Source of the DNA: Clostridiaceae bacterium
Lineage (GTDB): Bacteria; Bacillota; Clostridia; Oscillospirales; QAMX01
DNA length: 11,608 nt
Direction of reading: 5' to 3'
Assembly: GCA_016297585.1 (NCBI GenBank)
Contig: JAEDGJ010000073.1
Coordinates: forward strand, 1-11,608
Under the pieces are notes generated by a model. The model was not told the DNA's origin and searched no databases. It saw only the letters and a program-made list of their open reading frames with translations. Position numbers and translations under genes: made by a program. Positions 1 to 6,893 of the stretch are shown here, piece by piece (position 1 is the first letter of the stretch; each line of letters opens with the position of its first letter).

Positions 1-1
1 T

Positions 2-487
2 CTGCTCGCGCTCCGGGCTTTCGGCGGAAATGCCGGACGGCTGACGCTGTCCGCGGCGGGGCTGCGCATCGATTACCGCGGCGCGCTGTCCTACCCCGCG
101 GAGTTCGGCATCGCGGTCGCGGGCGCCGCGGCGAATCTGCTCTGCGCGCTGGCCTGCGGCATCGCGCTGCGGCTGACCGGGCGCACGGATCTCGCGTATT
201 TTGCGGGGACAAGCCTCCTGTTTGCGGCGGTAAACCTGATCCCGGCCTCCCCTCTCGACGGCGGAGAGGCGCTGCGTGCCGTCCTGTACCGCTATTTCGG
301 GCCGGAGACGGCACCGCGCGTTTTCCGGACCATATCCATAATTTTTTCCGCGGCGCTCTTCATTTTTGGTCTGTACATCGCGTTCAAAACGCGGTATAAT
401 AGTACCGTCATGATTCTCGGCGGCCTGCTGCTCGCCGGAAATACGGTAAATACAAAGGAATGGAACCCCCTATGGACGAGCGTTTGA
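2..487 (+). CDS. spoIVFB: Site-2 protease, M50 family, SpoIVFB-like (C-terminal part only)
   Basis: Only the last 161 residues are in the window; the gene begins upstream of base 1. The fragment has hydrophobic segments at about residues 34-57, 67-82 and 108-125. Residues 78-88 read NLIPASPLDGG, the N-x-x-P...LDGG motif that carries the second zinc-ligand aspartate of M50 intramembrane proteases. The N-terminal HExxH motif is not visible. In this family SpoIVFB cleaves pro-sigma-K in the mother-cell membrane during sporulation. An M50 gene next to the TIGR03960/DUF2344 pair is a familiar order in Clostridia, and spoIIR elsewhere in the window shows that the organism sporulates. The stop codon lies inside the next gene, an overlap of 16 bases, so translation may be coupled. 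Membership of M50 is firm; orthology to SpoIVFB rests on context, and a housekeeping M50 protease is the alternative. Confidence 0.75.
   Translation: MLALRAFGGNAGRLTLSAAGLRIDYRGALSYPAEFGIAVAGAAANLLCALACGIALRLTGRTDLAYFAGTSLLFAAVNLIPASPLDGGEALRAVLYRYFGPETAPRVFRTISIIFSAALFIFGLYIAFKTRYNSTVMILGGLLLAGNTVNTKEWNPLWTSV
372..400 (+). promoter_or_regulatory. Possible internal sigma-A promoter for the radical SAM operon
   Basis: A perfect -10 hexamer TATAAT (395-400) lies 17 bases after TGTACA (372-377), which matches 4 of 6 bases of the -35 consensus. It sits inside the end of the M50 gene, about 70 bases before the radical SAM start codon. A TATAAT in otherwise GC-rich coding sequence is conspicuous. 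It could let the radical SAM, DUF2344 and recN genes be expressed outside sporulation. The -35 element is weak, and the codons involved (Tyr-Asn-Ser) could produce the -10 by chance. Confidence 0.4.
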
Positions 488-2307
488 AAGCAATTCTGGC
501 GCGGGTCAAAAAGCCCGCGCGTTACGCCGGCGGCGAATACGGCGCCGTGAAGAAGGACCCCGCGTCCGTCGATCTCCGCATCGCCTTCTGCTTCCCCGAT
601 TCCTACGAAATCGGCATGTCGCACCTCGGCCTAAAGCTCCTTTACGCGCTGTGGAACGCGCAGGACTACATCTGGTGCGAGCGTTCGTTTGCGCCGTGGC
701 CGGATATGGAAGCCGAAATGCGCGGCGCCGGCATCCCCCTGTATGCCCTCGAGTCCGGCGACCCCCTCTCCGACTTCGACATCATCGGCTTTACGCTGCA
801 GTATGAGCTGTGCTATACAAACGTGCTGAATATGCTCGACCTCGCGGGGCTTCCCGTCTATGCCAAAGACCGGCACGAGCTGAAAAACCTCGTCGTCGCG
901 GGCGGCCCCTGCGTCTGCAACGCCGAGCCGATCGCCGATTTCATCGATCTGTTCATGTTCGGCGAGGGCGAAGAGGTCTCCCTCGAGCTGTTCGAGCTTT
1001 ACCGCCGCGCGAAAGCCGAGGGCTGGACGAAAAAGGCGTTCCTGCGCCGTGCTGCGGACATCCCGGGCATCTACGTCCCGTGCTTTTACGACGTCACCTA
1101 CCGGGACGACGGCGCCGTCGCCGCCATCACGCCGCAGGACGGCGTTCCCGCCGTCATCACGAAGCGCATCGTCGAGGACTTCGACCGCGCCTTCATTCCG
1201 GAATACTTCGTCGTCCCCTCGACGGAGGTCGTCCACGACCGCGTGATGGTCGAGGTCATGCGCGGCTGCATCCGCGGCTGCCGGTTCTGTCAGGCGGGCT
1301 ACACCTGGCGGCCGGTGCGCTCCCGCCGCGCGGAGACGATCATCGAGAACGCGAAAACGCTCGCCCTGCAGACGGGCTACGAGGAGATCTCCCTCATCAG
1401 CCTGTCGTCGAGCGACCACCGGGAGATCGACCGGATCTGCGACGAGCTGTCCGATTTCTGCCGCGAGCGCAAGATCAGCCTCGCGCTGCCGTCCCAGCGT
1501 GCGGACAGCTTCACGCCGGAGCTTTATGAGAAGCTGCGCATGGTGCGCCAGACGGGGCTCACCTTCGCGCCGGAAGCCGGCAGCGCGCGCCTGCGCGACG
1601 TCATCAACAAAAACCTCGCCGAGGAAGACCTGATGAACGCCTGTAAGATCGCGTTTTCGGGCGGCGCGGACTCCGTCAAGCTCTACTTCATGGCGGGGCT
1701 CCCGACCGAGACGGACGAGGACCTGCTCGGCATCCCGGATCTTGCGCGCAAGGTGACGTGGAACTGGCGGCAGAACTCCCCCAACCGTGCGCGGGGACTG
1801 AAGGTGTCCGTCTCCGTCGCAGGGTTTGTCCCGAAGCCGCATACGCCGTTCCAGTGGGCGGCGCAGACGACGCGCGAGGAGTTCCAGCGGAAATATATGT
1901 TCCTCAAGGACAATTTCCGCATCAAAAACGTCACCTACAACTGGCACGAACCCGCCGTCAGCTTCCTCGAAGGCGTCTTCGCGCGCGGCGACCGCCGTCT
2001 CGGGAAGGCGCTCCATGAGGCATGGAAGCGCGGCTGCAAATTCGACGCCTGGGGCGACTTCTTTAACCTCGACACCTGGCTCGAGGTGTTCCGCGACACG
2101 GGACTCGACCCCGCCTGGTACGCAAACCGCGAGCGTCCCGCAGACGAGGTGCTGCCGTGGTCGCATATGTCCTGCGGCGTGACGCAGGCGCATCTGTGGC
2201 GCGAATATCAGAAGGCGCTGGCGGGCGAGCCGTCCCCGGACTGCCGCGCGCAGTGCACCGGCTGCGGCGCGCTCTGCCTGATGAAAGGAGGAAAATGCGA
2301 TGCTTAA
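472..2307 (+). CDS. B12-binding-like/radical SAM protein, TIGR03960 type
   Basis: This is a 611-residue protein. The N-terminal third resembles a cobalamin-binding Rossmann domain (FPDSYEIGMSHLG near residue 40, then GGPCVCNAEP and a GEGEE stretch), but it lacks the DxHxxG cobalamin ligand motif. The radical SAM core follows, with C266-x3-C270-x2-C273 (CIRGCRFC) to bind the 4Fe-4S cluster, and later EAGS and a GLPTE segment typical of the barrel. A C-terminal Cys cluster (C591, C595, C598, C602) could bind zinc or a second cluster. The family's reaction is not established to my knowledge. ATG at 472 is preferred over ATG at 460 because AAAGGA (454-459) would leave no spacer for the earlier codon, and homologues begin MDERL-like followed by a KPARYxGGEY motif. 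The gene overlaps the DUF2344 gene by 8 bases, and in many genomes the two are fused, so they probably act together. Confidence 0.88.
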   Translation: MDERLKAILARVKKPARYAGGEYGAVKKDPASVDLRIAFCFPDSYEIGMSHLGLKLLYALWNAQDYIWCERSFAPWPDMEAEMRGAGIPLYALESGDPLSDFDIIGFTLQYELCYTNVLNMLDLAGLPVYAKDRHELKNLVVAGGPCVCNAEPIADFIDLFMFGEGEEVSLELFELYRRAKAEGWTKKAFLRRAADIPGIYVPCFYDVTYRDDGAVAAITPQDGVPAVITKRIVEDFDRAFIPEYFVVPSTEVVHDRVMVEVMRGCIRGCRFCQAGYTWRPVRSRRAETIIENAKTLALQTGYEEISLISLSSSDHREIDRICDELSDFCRERKISLALPSQRADSFTPELYEKLRMVRQTGLTFAPEAGSARLRDVINKNLAEEDLMNACKIAFSGGADSVKLYFMAGLPTETDEDLLGIPDLARKVTWNWRQNSPNRARGLKVSVSVAGFVPKPHTPFQWAAQTTREEFQRKYMFLKDNFRIKNVTYNWHEPAVSFLEGVFARGDRRLGKALHEAWKRGCKFDAWGDFFNLDTWLEVFRDTGLDPAWYANRERPADEVLPWSHMSCGVTQAHLWREYQKALAGEPSPDCRAQCTGCGALCLMKGGKCDA

Positions 2308-2938
2308 ATGCCGGATGCAGTACGAAAAGCGCGGTCCCGCGCAGTACATCTCGCATCTCGACCTGATGCGCGTATTCCGCCGTGCCTTCATGCGCGCGGG
2401 CGTCATGCTCTCCTTTTCCCAGGGCTTCAATCCCCATCCCTACATCAGCGTCCCCCTGCCGCTGCCGACGGGCTTTTCTAGCCGCTGCGATCTTTTAGAC
2501 TTCGATACCGAGTCCCTTCCCGACGATTTCCTTGCCCGCATGACCGCAGCGCTGCCGGAGGGCATCGTCCCCCGCTATGTCTATCAGCGCACGCGCGGCG
2601 CCGGCGACATCGCCGCCGTGCGCTACACGGTGACGCTTCACGGCGAGGGGCTCGTGCCGGAGGACGTCCGGACGCTCTTTTCCGCGCCGGTCATGATGCT
2701 CAAGCGCACGAAGCGCGGCGAGTCGGAGGTCGATCTGTGCACCTTCATCCGCTCCCTCGACGCGTCCTCCCTCCCCGACGGCAGTCTTGCGCTCGACGCG
2801 GTCCTCGCCGCCGGAGAGCAGAGCCTGAATCCCGAATACCTCGTCCGCGCCATCGACGAGCGCACCCCCGGCACGGTCGCGTGGGCGGACTATCTGCGCA
2901 CCGCCATCCTCGACCGGGACGGGGAAATCTTCGCATAA
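2300..2938 (+). CDS. Radical SAM-linked protein, DUF2344 (TIGR03936)
   Basis: This 212-residue protein has the hallmark DUF2344 start: KCRMQYEKRGPAQYISHLDL, then RAFMRAG, then FSQGFNPHPYISVPLPLPTG around residues 38-60. No membrane segment or catalytic motif is recognised. The domain is found almost only beside, or fused to, TIGR03960 radical SAM proteins, so it is presumably a substrate-binding or partner subunit of that enzyme; this is inferred from association. AAAGGAGG (2284-2291), 8 bases before the ATG, gives a strong independent start even though the gene overlaps its predecessor by 8 bases. In many Clostridia a ribonuclease G gene and rplU come next, but here recN follows after 52 bases. 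Confidence 0.88.
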   Translation: MLKCRMQYEKRGPAQYISHLDLMRVFRRAFMRAGVMLSFSQGFNPHPYISVPLPLPTGFSSRCDLLDFDTESLPDDFLARMTAALPEGIVPRYVYQRTRGAGDIAAVRYTVTLHGEGLVPEDVRTLFSAPVMMLKRTKRGESEVDLCTFIRSLDASSLPDGSLALDAVLAAGEQSLNPEYLVRAIDERTPGTVAWADYLRTAILDRDGEIFA

Positions 2939-2990
2939 ATCCCTTTTTTGGAAGGGGCGCTCCAGCGCGCAAAGGAGGCGACCGGATCCC

Positions 2991-4658
2991 ATGCTGTCCA
3001 CCCTGCATATTGAAAACATCGCCGTCATCGACCGTGCCGACGTGCCGTTCGCCGAGGGCTTGAACGTCCTGACCGGCGAGACCGGCGCGGGCAAGAGCAT
3101 CGTCATCGACTCGATCGGCGCGCTGCTCGGCGCGCGCGTAGGCCGGGAGCTGCTGCGCCGCGGGGAGAGCCGCGCGCGCGTGACCGGTCTGTTTACCGAG
3201 CTTTCCGACACGGTTTCCGCTCGTCTCGGCGAGCTCGGCATCGAAACCGAGGACGGCGAGCTGCTTCTCGAGCGCACGCTCACGGCGGACGGCAAAAGCA
3301 CGGCGCGTGCGGGCGGAAAACCCGTCACCTCGGCGCTGCTGCGGGCCGCCGCGCCGCTGCTGCTCAACATCCACGGCCAGCACGACACCGGCAAGCTGCT
3401 CTCCGACGCGTCGCACCTGTCCTTCATCGACCGCTGCGGCGCCTGCGGAACGCTTGCCGCCGCCTACCGCGAAAAATACGACGCGCTGCGCGCCATCGAC
3501 CGGGAGCTTGCCGCGCTGGCGCTCGACGACGCCGAGAAAGCGCGCCGAAGCGACAACCTGCGCTATCATATCGGGAAGCTCGAAGCGGCAAAGCTCGAGC
3601 CCGGCGAGGACGAGCGGCTGGAAGCGCGCCGGAGCGAGCTGCGCGCGGCCGAAGCGAACCGGGAAGCCGCCTCCCGCGCGTCGGAAGCGCTCTCCGGCAC
3701 GGACGACGCCGCCGGCGCGGTCGCGCTGCTGCGGGAAGCCGCACGCGCGCTCGAACGCGGCGAAGGCGACGACACGGCGGCGCTTGCCCGGCGGCTGACC
3801 GACCTCTCCTACGAGGCGGAGGACATCGCGGAGCGCGTCGCGGATCTGTCGTTTTCCGTCGATCCGGAGGAGCTGGACGCCATCGAGAGCCGGCTTTATA
3901 CCTTCGACCGCTTAAAGCGCCGCTACGGACAGACGGTGCGCGAGATGCTCGACTATCTCGAAAGCGCCCGCGCGGAGCTTGCCGCCATCGAGACCGCCGA
4001 CGCGCGCATCGCGGAGCTGACGGCCGCGCGGGAGACGGCGCTGCGGGAAGCGCTTGCCGCGGCGGACACGCTCCACGCCCGCCGTGCGGAGGCCGCCCGC
4101 ACCCTTTCGTGCGCGATCGAGGAGGAGCTTGCCTATCTCGACATGCCGCGCGCGCGCTTTTCGGCAAATCTGACCGCGGCGGAGGACAAAAAGCTCGGCC
4201 CCGACGGCTATGACCGGGCGTCGTTCCTCATCGCGGTCAACGCGGGTGAGGACTTAAAGCCGCTGTCGAAGGTCGCGTCCGGCGGCGAGCTGTCGCGCGT
4301 GATGCTGGCGCTCCAGAACGTCCTCTCCGCGGGCGACGACGCGCAGACGCTCATCTTCGACGAGGTGGACGCCGGCATTTCCGGCAGAGCCGCCGGAAAA
4401 GTCGCGCGCAAACTGCGGGAGCTCTCGCGCGGAAGGCAGATCCTGTGCGTCACGCATCTTGCGTCCCTCGCCGCCGCCGGACAGCACGAGCTGTTCATCC
4501 GCAAGACCGAGGCCGACGGGCGTACCTACACCCGCATCGACCCGCTCGACGAGGAGGGGCGCACACGGGAGATCGCGCGGCTGCTGGCGGGCGAGAACAT
4601 CACGGACAGCGTCCTCGCCGCCGCGCGCGAGCTGCTCGGGGAATACCGGGAAATCTGA
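2991..4658 (+). CDS. recN: DNA repair protein RecN
   Basis: RecN is a cytoplasmic SMC-like ATPase that acts early in recombinational repair of double-strand breaks. The protein has 555 residues, close to the usual length of about 550. The N-terminal half-domain carries Walker A GETGAGKS (29-36). The middle is a charged, Ala/Glu/Arg-rich coiled coil (roughly 150-370). The C-terminal half-domain has the ABC signature ASGGELSR (429-436), Walker B LIFDEVDAGISG with D457 and E458, and the H-loop His489 in CVTHLAS. All ATPase motifs are intact. The start is typical of RecN (MLSTLHIENIAVID), with AAAGGAGG at 2971-2978. No LexA-type operator is visible just upstream, and the 52-base gap to the DUF2344 gene suggests joint transcription. 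In Bacillus, recN usually lies near argR and spoIVB, so this neighbourhood is rearranged. Bases 4659-4762 beyond it hold only short palindromes and no clear terminator. Confidence 0.97.
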   Translation: MLSTLHIENIAVIDRADVPFAEGLNVLTGETGAGKSIVIDSIGALLGARVGRELLRRGESRARVTGLFTELSDTVSARLGELGIETEDGELLLERTLTADGKSTARAGGKPVTSALLRAAAPLLLNIHGQHDTGKLLSDASHLSFIDRCGACGTLAAAYREKYDALRAIDRELAALALDDAEKARRSDNLRYHIGKLEAAKLEPGEDERLEARRSELRAAEANREAASRASEALSGTDDAAGAVALLREAARALERGEGDDTAALARRLTDLSYEAEDIAERVADLSFSVDPEELDAIESRLYTFDRLKRRYGQTVREMLDYLESARAELAAIETADARIAELTAARETALREALAAADTLHARRAEAARTLSCAIEEELAYLDMPRARFSANLTAAEDKKLGPDGYDRASFLIAVNAGEDLKPLSKVASGGELSRVMLALQNVLSAGDDAQTLIFDEVDAGISGRAAGKVARKLRELSRGRQILCVTHLASLAAAGQHELFIRKTEADGRTYTRIDPLDEEGRTREIARLLAGENITDSVLAAARELLGEYREI

Positions 4659-4762
4659 CGTCCGCCGCGGGCTTTTTCCCCAAAACGGCGAAAATCGGGA
4701 AAACATTCCCGGCTTCGGACGCAAAAATCCCCTTCGCGGCGCGAAAAACTCAAAAAAAGAGC

Positions 4763-4791
4763 TTGCTTTTTGTGAAAAGCTGTGTTACAAT
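4763..4791 (+). promoter_or_regulatory. Sigma-A promoter of secG
   Basis: TTGCTT (4763-4768) and TACAAT (4786-4791) are separated by 17 bases. TGT directly before the -10 gives an extended -10 element. Transcription would begin near 4798, leaving a leader of about 40 bases with GGGAGG at 4821-4826 ahead of secG. The region is AT-rich against its GC-rich surroundings. Confidence 0.75.
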
Positions 4792-4838
4792 TATTGATAC
4801 TATGCTTGAATGTATCTCGAGGGAGGCCACTACAAACT

Positions 4839-5078
4839 ATGGGAGTTCTTACCACTATCCTGACGATCGTGCAGGTCATTCTCTGCGTCGCGGTCATCGC
4901 GCTGGTTTTGATGCAGCAGAGCAAGAGCGCGGGTCTGTCCGGCTCGATCGGCGGCGGCGCCGAAACGTTCTTCGGTAAAAACCGCGGCCGCAGCATCGAC
5001 GGACTGCTTCGCCGTCTGACCATCATCGGCGCGAGCTGCCTTGCCGTAACGACGCTGATCCTGATCATGATCCAGTAA
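4839..5078 (+). CDS. secG: Preprotein translocase subunit SecG
   Basis: This 79-residue membrane protein is the accessory subunit of the SecYEG protein-export channel. It shows the standard two-helix SecG layout: a first hydrophobic helix (about 4-24), the conserved loop QQSKSAGLSGSIGGG followed by ETFFGKNRGRS, and a second helix (about 56-77). The start at 4839 fits SecG length and follows GGGAGG (4821-4826) by 12 bases; an upstream in-frame GTG at 4782 lies inside the promoter and is not the start. In many Bacillota rnr, smpB and ssrA follow secG; here a convergent unrelated gene lies downstream, so secG appears monocistronic. Confidence 0.95.
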   Translation: MGVLTTILTIVQVILCVAVIALVLMQQSKSAGLSGSIGGGAETFFGKNRGRSIDGLLRRLTIIGASCLAVTTLILIMIQ

Positions 5079-5101
5079 TTGTTTCCCCTGTTATACAGCT
5101 T

Positions 5102-5189
5102 ATGCCGCTTTTCCTCTTTTTTTAAAACGGCTTTCATCACTCGATAGCCCGGTTTCCAAAAAGGAGGAACAGCGGCATTGTTGTTTTTC
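5102..5189 (+). terminator. Long imperfect hairpin after secG, probable terminator
   Basis: The arms 5102-5122 and 5158-5178 pair over 21 positions with one T-C mismatch (5110/5170) and one G-T pair (5117/5163). Fifteen of these positions form the inverted repeat ATGCCGCTTTTCCTC / GAGGAACAGCGGCAT. The 35-base loop (5123-5157) can partly fold on itself through AAAC/GTTT and GGCT/AGCC. The T-rich tract TTGTTGTTTTT (5179-5189) follows on the plus strand, which suits termination of secG transcripts. There is no T tract on the other side, so termination of the minus-strand gene is not obvious. The arms and loop are much longer than in an ordinary terminator. Confidence 0.5.
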
Positions 5190-5203
5190 GTGCGGAACGC
5201 GCG

Positions 5204-5617
5204 TCAGACGCCTTCCGTGTACAGATTGTCGAGTCCGTGCATGCTGAATTCGTCGAGATATTCACCGATGCGGGTCTGGAGCACCTCGTTTTCCCGCTCG
5301 TCGGTGTCCCGCAGGTCCAGATCCCGGCGCGCAAGCTCCTCGGCCAGAATATCGAACATCGTCGCGTCCTCGTAGTCTAAAAGCCGGTCCATGATCCCCG
5401 ACGCCGTGTAGGCGTCCGACGGATAGACCTCGCCGTCCACGATATGCGCGTACATGCCGAGGCCGACGAGCGGACAGTACCCGAACAGGCTGCGCGTCAC
5501 GCGGTCATACTCGGCGGTTTCGCGCGAATCCGGGTCCGGCGTGCCCAGCACGATGTTCCCGAGATAGCATAAATCCAGAAGCCGTTTGAAATCGTTCGGC
5601 GATACGTCGATCTGCAT
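5204..5617 (-). CDS. Acidic protein of unknown function, 137 residues
   Basis: I do not recognise this protein. It is strongly acidic (many Asp and Glu, only one Lys) with no signal peptide, membrane segment or Cys-rich site, so a soluble cytoplasmic protein is likely. The N-terminal part (about 1-57) looks helical and hydrophobic in places (RLLDLCYLGNIVLG, FGYCPLVGLGMYA). The C-terminal part (about 80-130) is a charged helix with AEELARRDLDLRDTDEREN, ending in DNLYTEGV. That the gene is real is supported by GGGGTG (5626-5631) placed 8 bases before the ATG, a near-perfect sigma-A promoter upstream (5703-5731), and G/C-ending codons like its neighbours. It is a single-gene unit facing secG and diverging from the lactonase gene. 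Confidence 0.8.
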   Translation of the reverse strand: MQIDVSPNDFKRLLDLCYLGNIVLGTPDPDSRETAEYDRVTRSLFGYCPLVGLGMYAHIVDGEVYPSDAYTASGIMDRLLDYEDATMFDILAEELARRDLDLRDTDERENEVLQTRIGEYLDEFSMHGLDNLYTEGV

Positions 5618-5643
5618 ATGCTTTTCACCCCAAAATCACTCAT

Positions 5644-5665
5644 GGGACGGGCGATAACCCCTCCC
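5644..5665 (-). promoter_or_regulatory. Hairpin in the leader of the acidic-protein gene
   Basis: Read on the minus strand, GGGA-g-GGG, loop TTATCG, CCC-g-TCCC forms a 7-bp stem with one central G-G mismatch. It lies in the roughly 80-base untranslated leader, between the promoter and a ribosome binding site about 13 bases further on. It could influence mRNA stability or translation, or the perfect symmetry could be a protein operator in DNA form. No T tract follows, so it is not a terminator, and no known riboswitch class is recognised. Confidence 0.4.
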
Positions 5666-5687
5666 GATTTTATATAAACCTTTTCTT

Positions 5688-5717
5688 TTGCAACGTTTCC
5701 TTATTGTACCGTATTTT
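5688..5717 (+). promoter_or_regulatory. Possible sigma-A promoter of the lactonase gene
   Basis: TTGCAA (5688-5693) and TATTTT (5712-5717) are separated by 18 bases, giving a start near 5724 and a leader of about 30 bases before ATG 5756. It overlaps the opposite-facing promoter at 5703-5731, so the two transcription units could compete for RNA polymerase. The match is only moderate. TATATA at 5735-5740 is too close to the ribosome binding site and has no -35 partner. Confidence 0.4.
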
Positions 5718-5731
5718 CTTCGCATTGTCAA
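5703..5731 (-). promoter_or_regulatory. Strong sigma-A promoter of the acidic-protein gene
   Basis: On the minus strand, a perfect -35 TTGACA (5731-5726) and TACAAT (5708-5703) are separated by exactly 17 bases. Transcription would start near 5696, leaving a leader of about 80 bases to the ATG at 5617. This is one of the two best sigma-A promoters in the window. Confidence 0.8.
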
Positions 5732-5755
5732 GTCTATATAAGGGAGGTACCGCAA

Positions 5756-6769
5756 ATGAGCTACACCATTTTGATCGGCGGCTATAACCAGTCCCGCTTC
5801 GGCGGCATCCAGGAGGTCGTCTTGAAGGACGACGGTACCCTCGAAGGGCTTTCCGGCATCAACGGCGTGATGAACCCGAGCTTTCTGGCCTGGCACGCGC
5901 CCTCGCGCCGGGTCTTTTCCGTCAATGAAACGCCCGAGGGCGCGGAGCTGTGCATCCTTCCCTATGCCGGCGCGCAGACCGCCGTCCGCAGCCGCGCGCC
6001 GTTCGAGGGCCGCGGTCTCTGTCACATCGGCGTCAGCCCCGACGCGTCCTTTGCCGGCGGCGCCTGCTTCGGCAGCGGCGACGTGACGATCTACGCCTGC
6101 GCTCCCACGGGCTTTGTGCGCGAGGTCTTCCATAAAAACTACAACCGCGACGGCGCGGTCAGCCATCCCCACTGTATGTGCCCCTCTCCCGACGGGCGCT
6201 ACTTCTACCTCGTCGATCTCGGCCGCGACAGCGTCGACTGCTTCGACTGCACGACCCCCATCCCCGCCGAGCACGGCAGGCTCCCGCTGATGGAGGGTGA
6301 CGGCCCCCGCCAGCTGCTGTTCCATCCCACGCTGCCCGTCGCCTATCTCGTCACCGAATACTCCAACGCCGTCTACTCGCTCTCCTACGACGCCGCCTCC
6401 GGCGCGCTGGAGGTGCTGCAGCGCCTGCCGACGCTGCCGGACACGTTCACGGACACCTCCTACGGCGCGTCGCTTGCCTATAACGCGGCCGCCCGCATCC
6501 TGTACGCCTCGAACCGCGGCATGGAGAGCATCGCGCTCTACCGCGTCGCGGAGGACGGCACGCTTTCCGTGTTCGGCATCGTCTCCTGCTTCGGAAGCTG
6601 GCCGCGCCACATCGCCGTCACGCACGACGACGCGTTCCTGCTCTGCTGCAACGAGCGGACAAACGAGCTCTGCGTCCTGCCGCTCGACAGTCAGGGCATC
6701 CCCGGCGCGCCGGTCACGCGCGTCAGCCACAAGCGCTGCTCCTTTGCCGTGGACATCGGCGAAGCGTAA
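5756..6769 (+). CDS. Lactonase-family beta-propeller protein (6-phosphogluconolactonase-like)
   Basis: This 337-residue protein belongs to the seven-bladed beta-propeller lactonase family (PF10282, the E. coli Pgl/YbhE type). Recurrent blade motifs are visible: LIGGYNQSRFGGI at the N-terminus, NPSFLAWHAPSRRVFSVNE, SHPHCMCPSPDGRYFYLVDLG, GDGPRQLLFHP, LYASNRGMESIALY and SWPRHIAVTHDDAFLL. Length and motif order fit the family. The known activity is hydrolysis of 6-phosphoglucono-delta-lactone in the pentose phosphate pathway, but many family members have untested substrates, so the exact substrate is open. There is no signal peptide, so it should be cytoplasmic. AGGGAGG (5741-5747) sits 8 bases before the ATG. 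It stands alone, and no sugar-pathway partner gene is nearby. Confidence 0.9.
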   Translation: MSYTILIGGYNQSRFGGIQEVVLKDDGTLEGLSGINGVMNPSFLAWHAPSRRVFSVNETPEGAELCILPYAGAQTAVRSRAPFEGRGLCHIGVSPDASFAGGACFGSGDVTIYACAPTGFVREVFHKNYNRDGAVSHPHCMCPSPDGRYFYLVDLGRDSVDCFDCTTPIPAEHGRLPLMEGDGPRQLLFHPTLPVAYLVTEYSNAVYSLSYDAASGALEVLQRLPTLPDTFTDTSYGASLAYNAAARILYASNRGMESIALYRVAEDGTLSVFGIVSCFGSWPRHIAVTHDDAFLLCCNERTNELCVLPLDSQGIPGAPVTRVSHKRCSFAVDIGEA

Positions 6770-6893
6770 ACCCGCCCCCGGAGACCGCAGCGCGCCCTGC
6801 GCGTGCTTTCAAAGGCAAAAGGCGCATTTCTCCCCGTTCAAAAAGCCGCCAAAACGCTCCGGGCTTTGTACTTCATCCAAAACACAGGTGCGT

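Noticed and set aside
631..2430. 599-codon open frame on the minus strand opposite the radical SAM gene
   Set aside because: It is a shadow of a GC-rich gene whose codons mostly end in G or C. The product is a low-complexity Arg/Ala/Val/Asp-rich string with no family features, and the plus-strand gene is certain.
2939..2970. Small stems CCCTT/AAGGG and GCGC/GCGC before recN
   Set aside because: They are short, lack a T tract on the plus strand and sit just before a strong ribosome binding site; most likely ordinary spacer in an operon.
4660..4745. Short palindromes after recN (CGGGAA-AACA-TTCCCG at 4696-4711 and TTCGC-GGC-GCGAA at 4733-4745)
   Set aside because: The stems are only 5-6 bp and have no following T tract, so I do not call a terminator.
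4782..4838. N-terminal extension of SecG from GTG 4782
   Set aside because: This start lies within the promoter -10 region and has no ribosome binding site, and SecG homologues begin at the first transmembrane helix.
6798..6829. Weak stem TGCGC (6798-6802)/GCGCA (6822-6826) after the lactonase gene
   Set aside because: The outer stem is 5 bp with a poorly paired interior and only TTT after it; too weak to report as a terminator.
6297..6893. Open frame extending the lipase-like gene about 200 codons upstream
   Set aside because: It runs out of frame through the lactonase gene and gives a Ser/Arg/Pro-rich string. The real protein begins with its signal helix at 6894.
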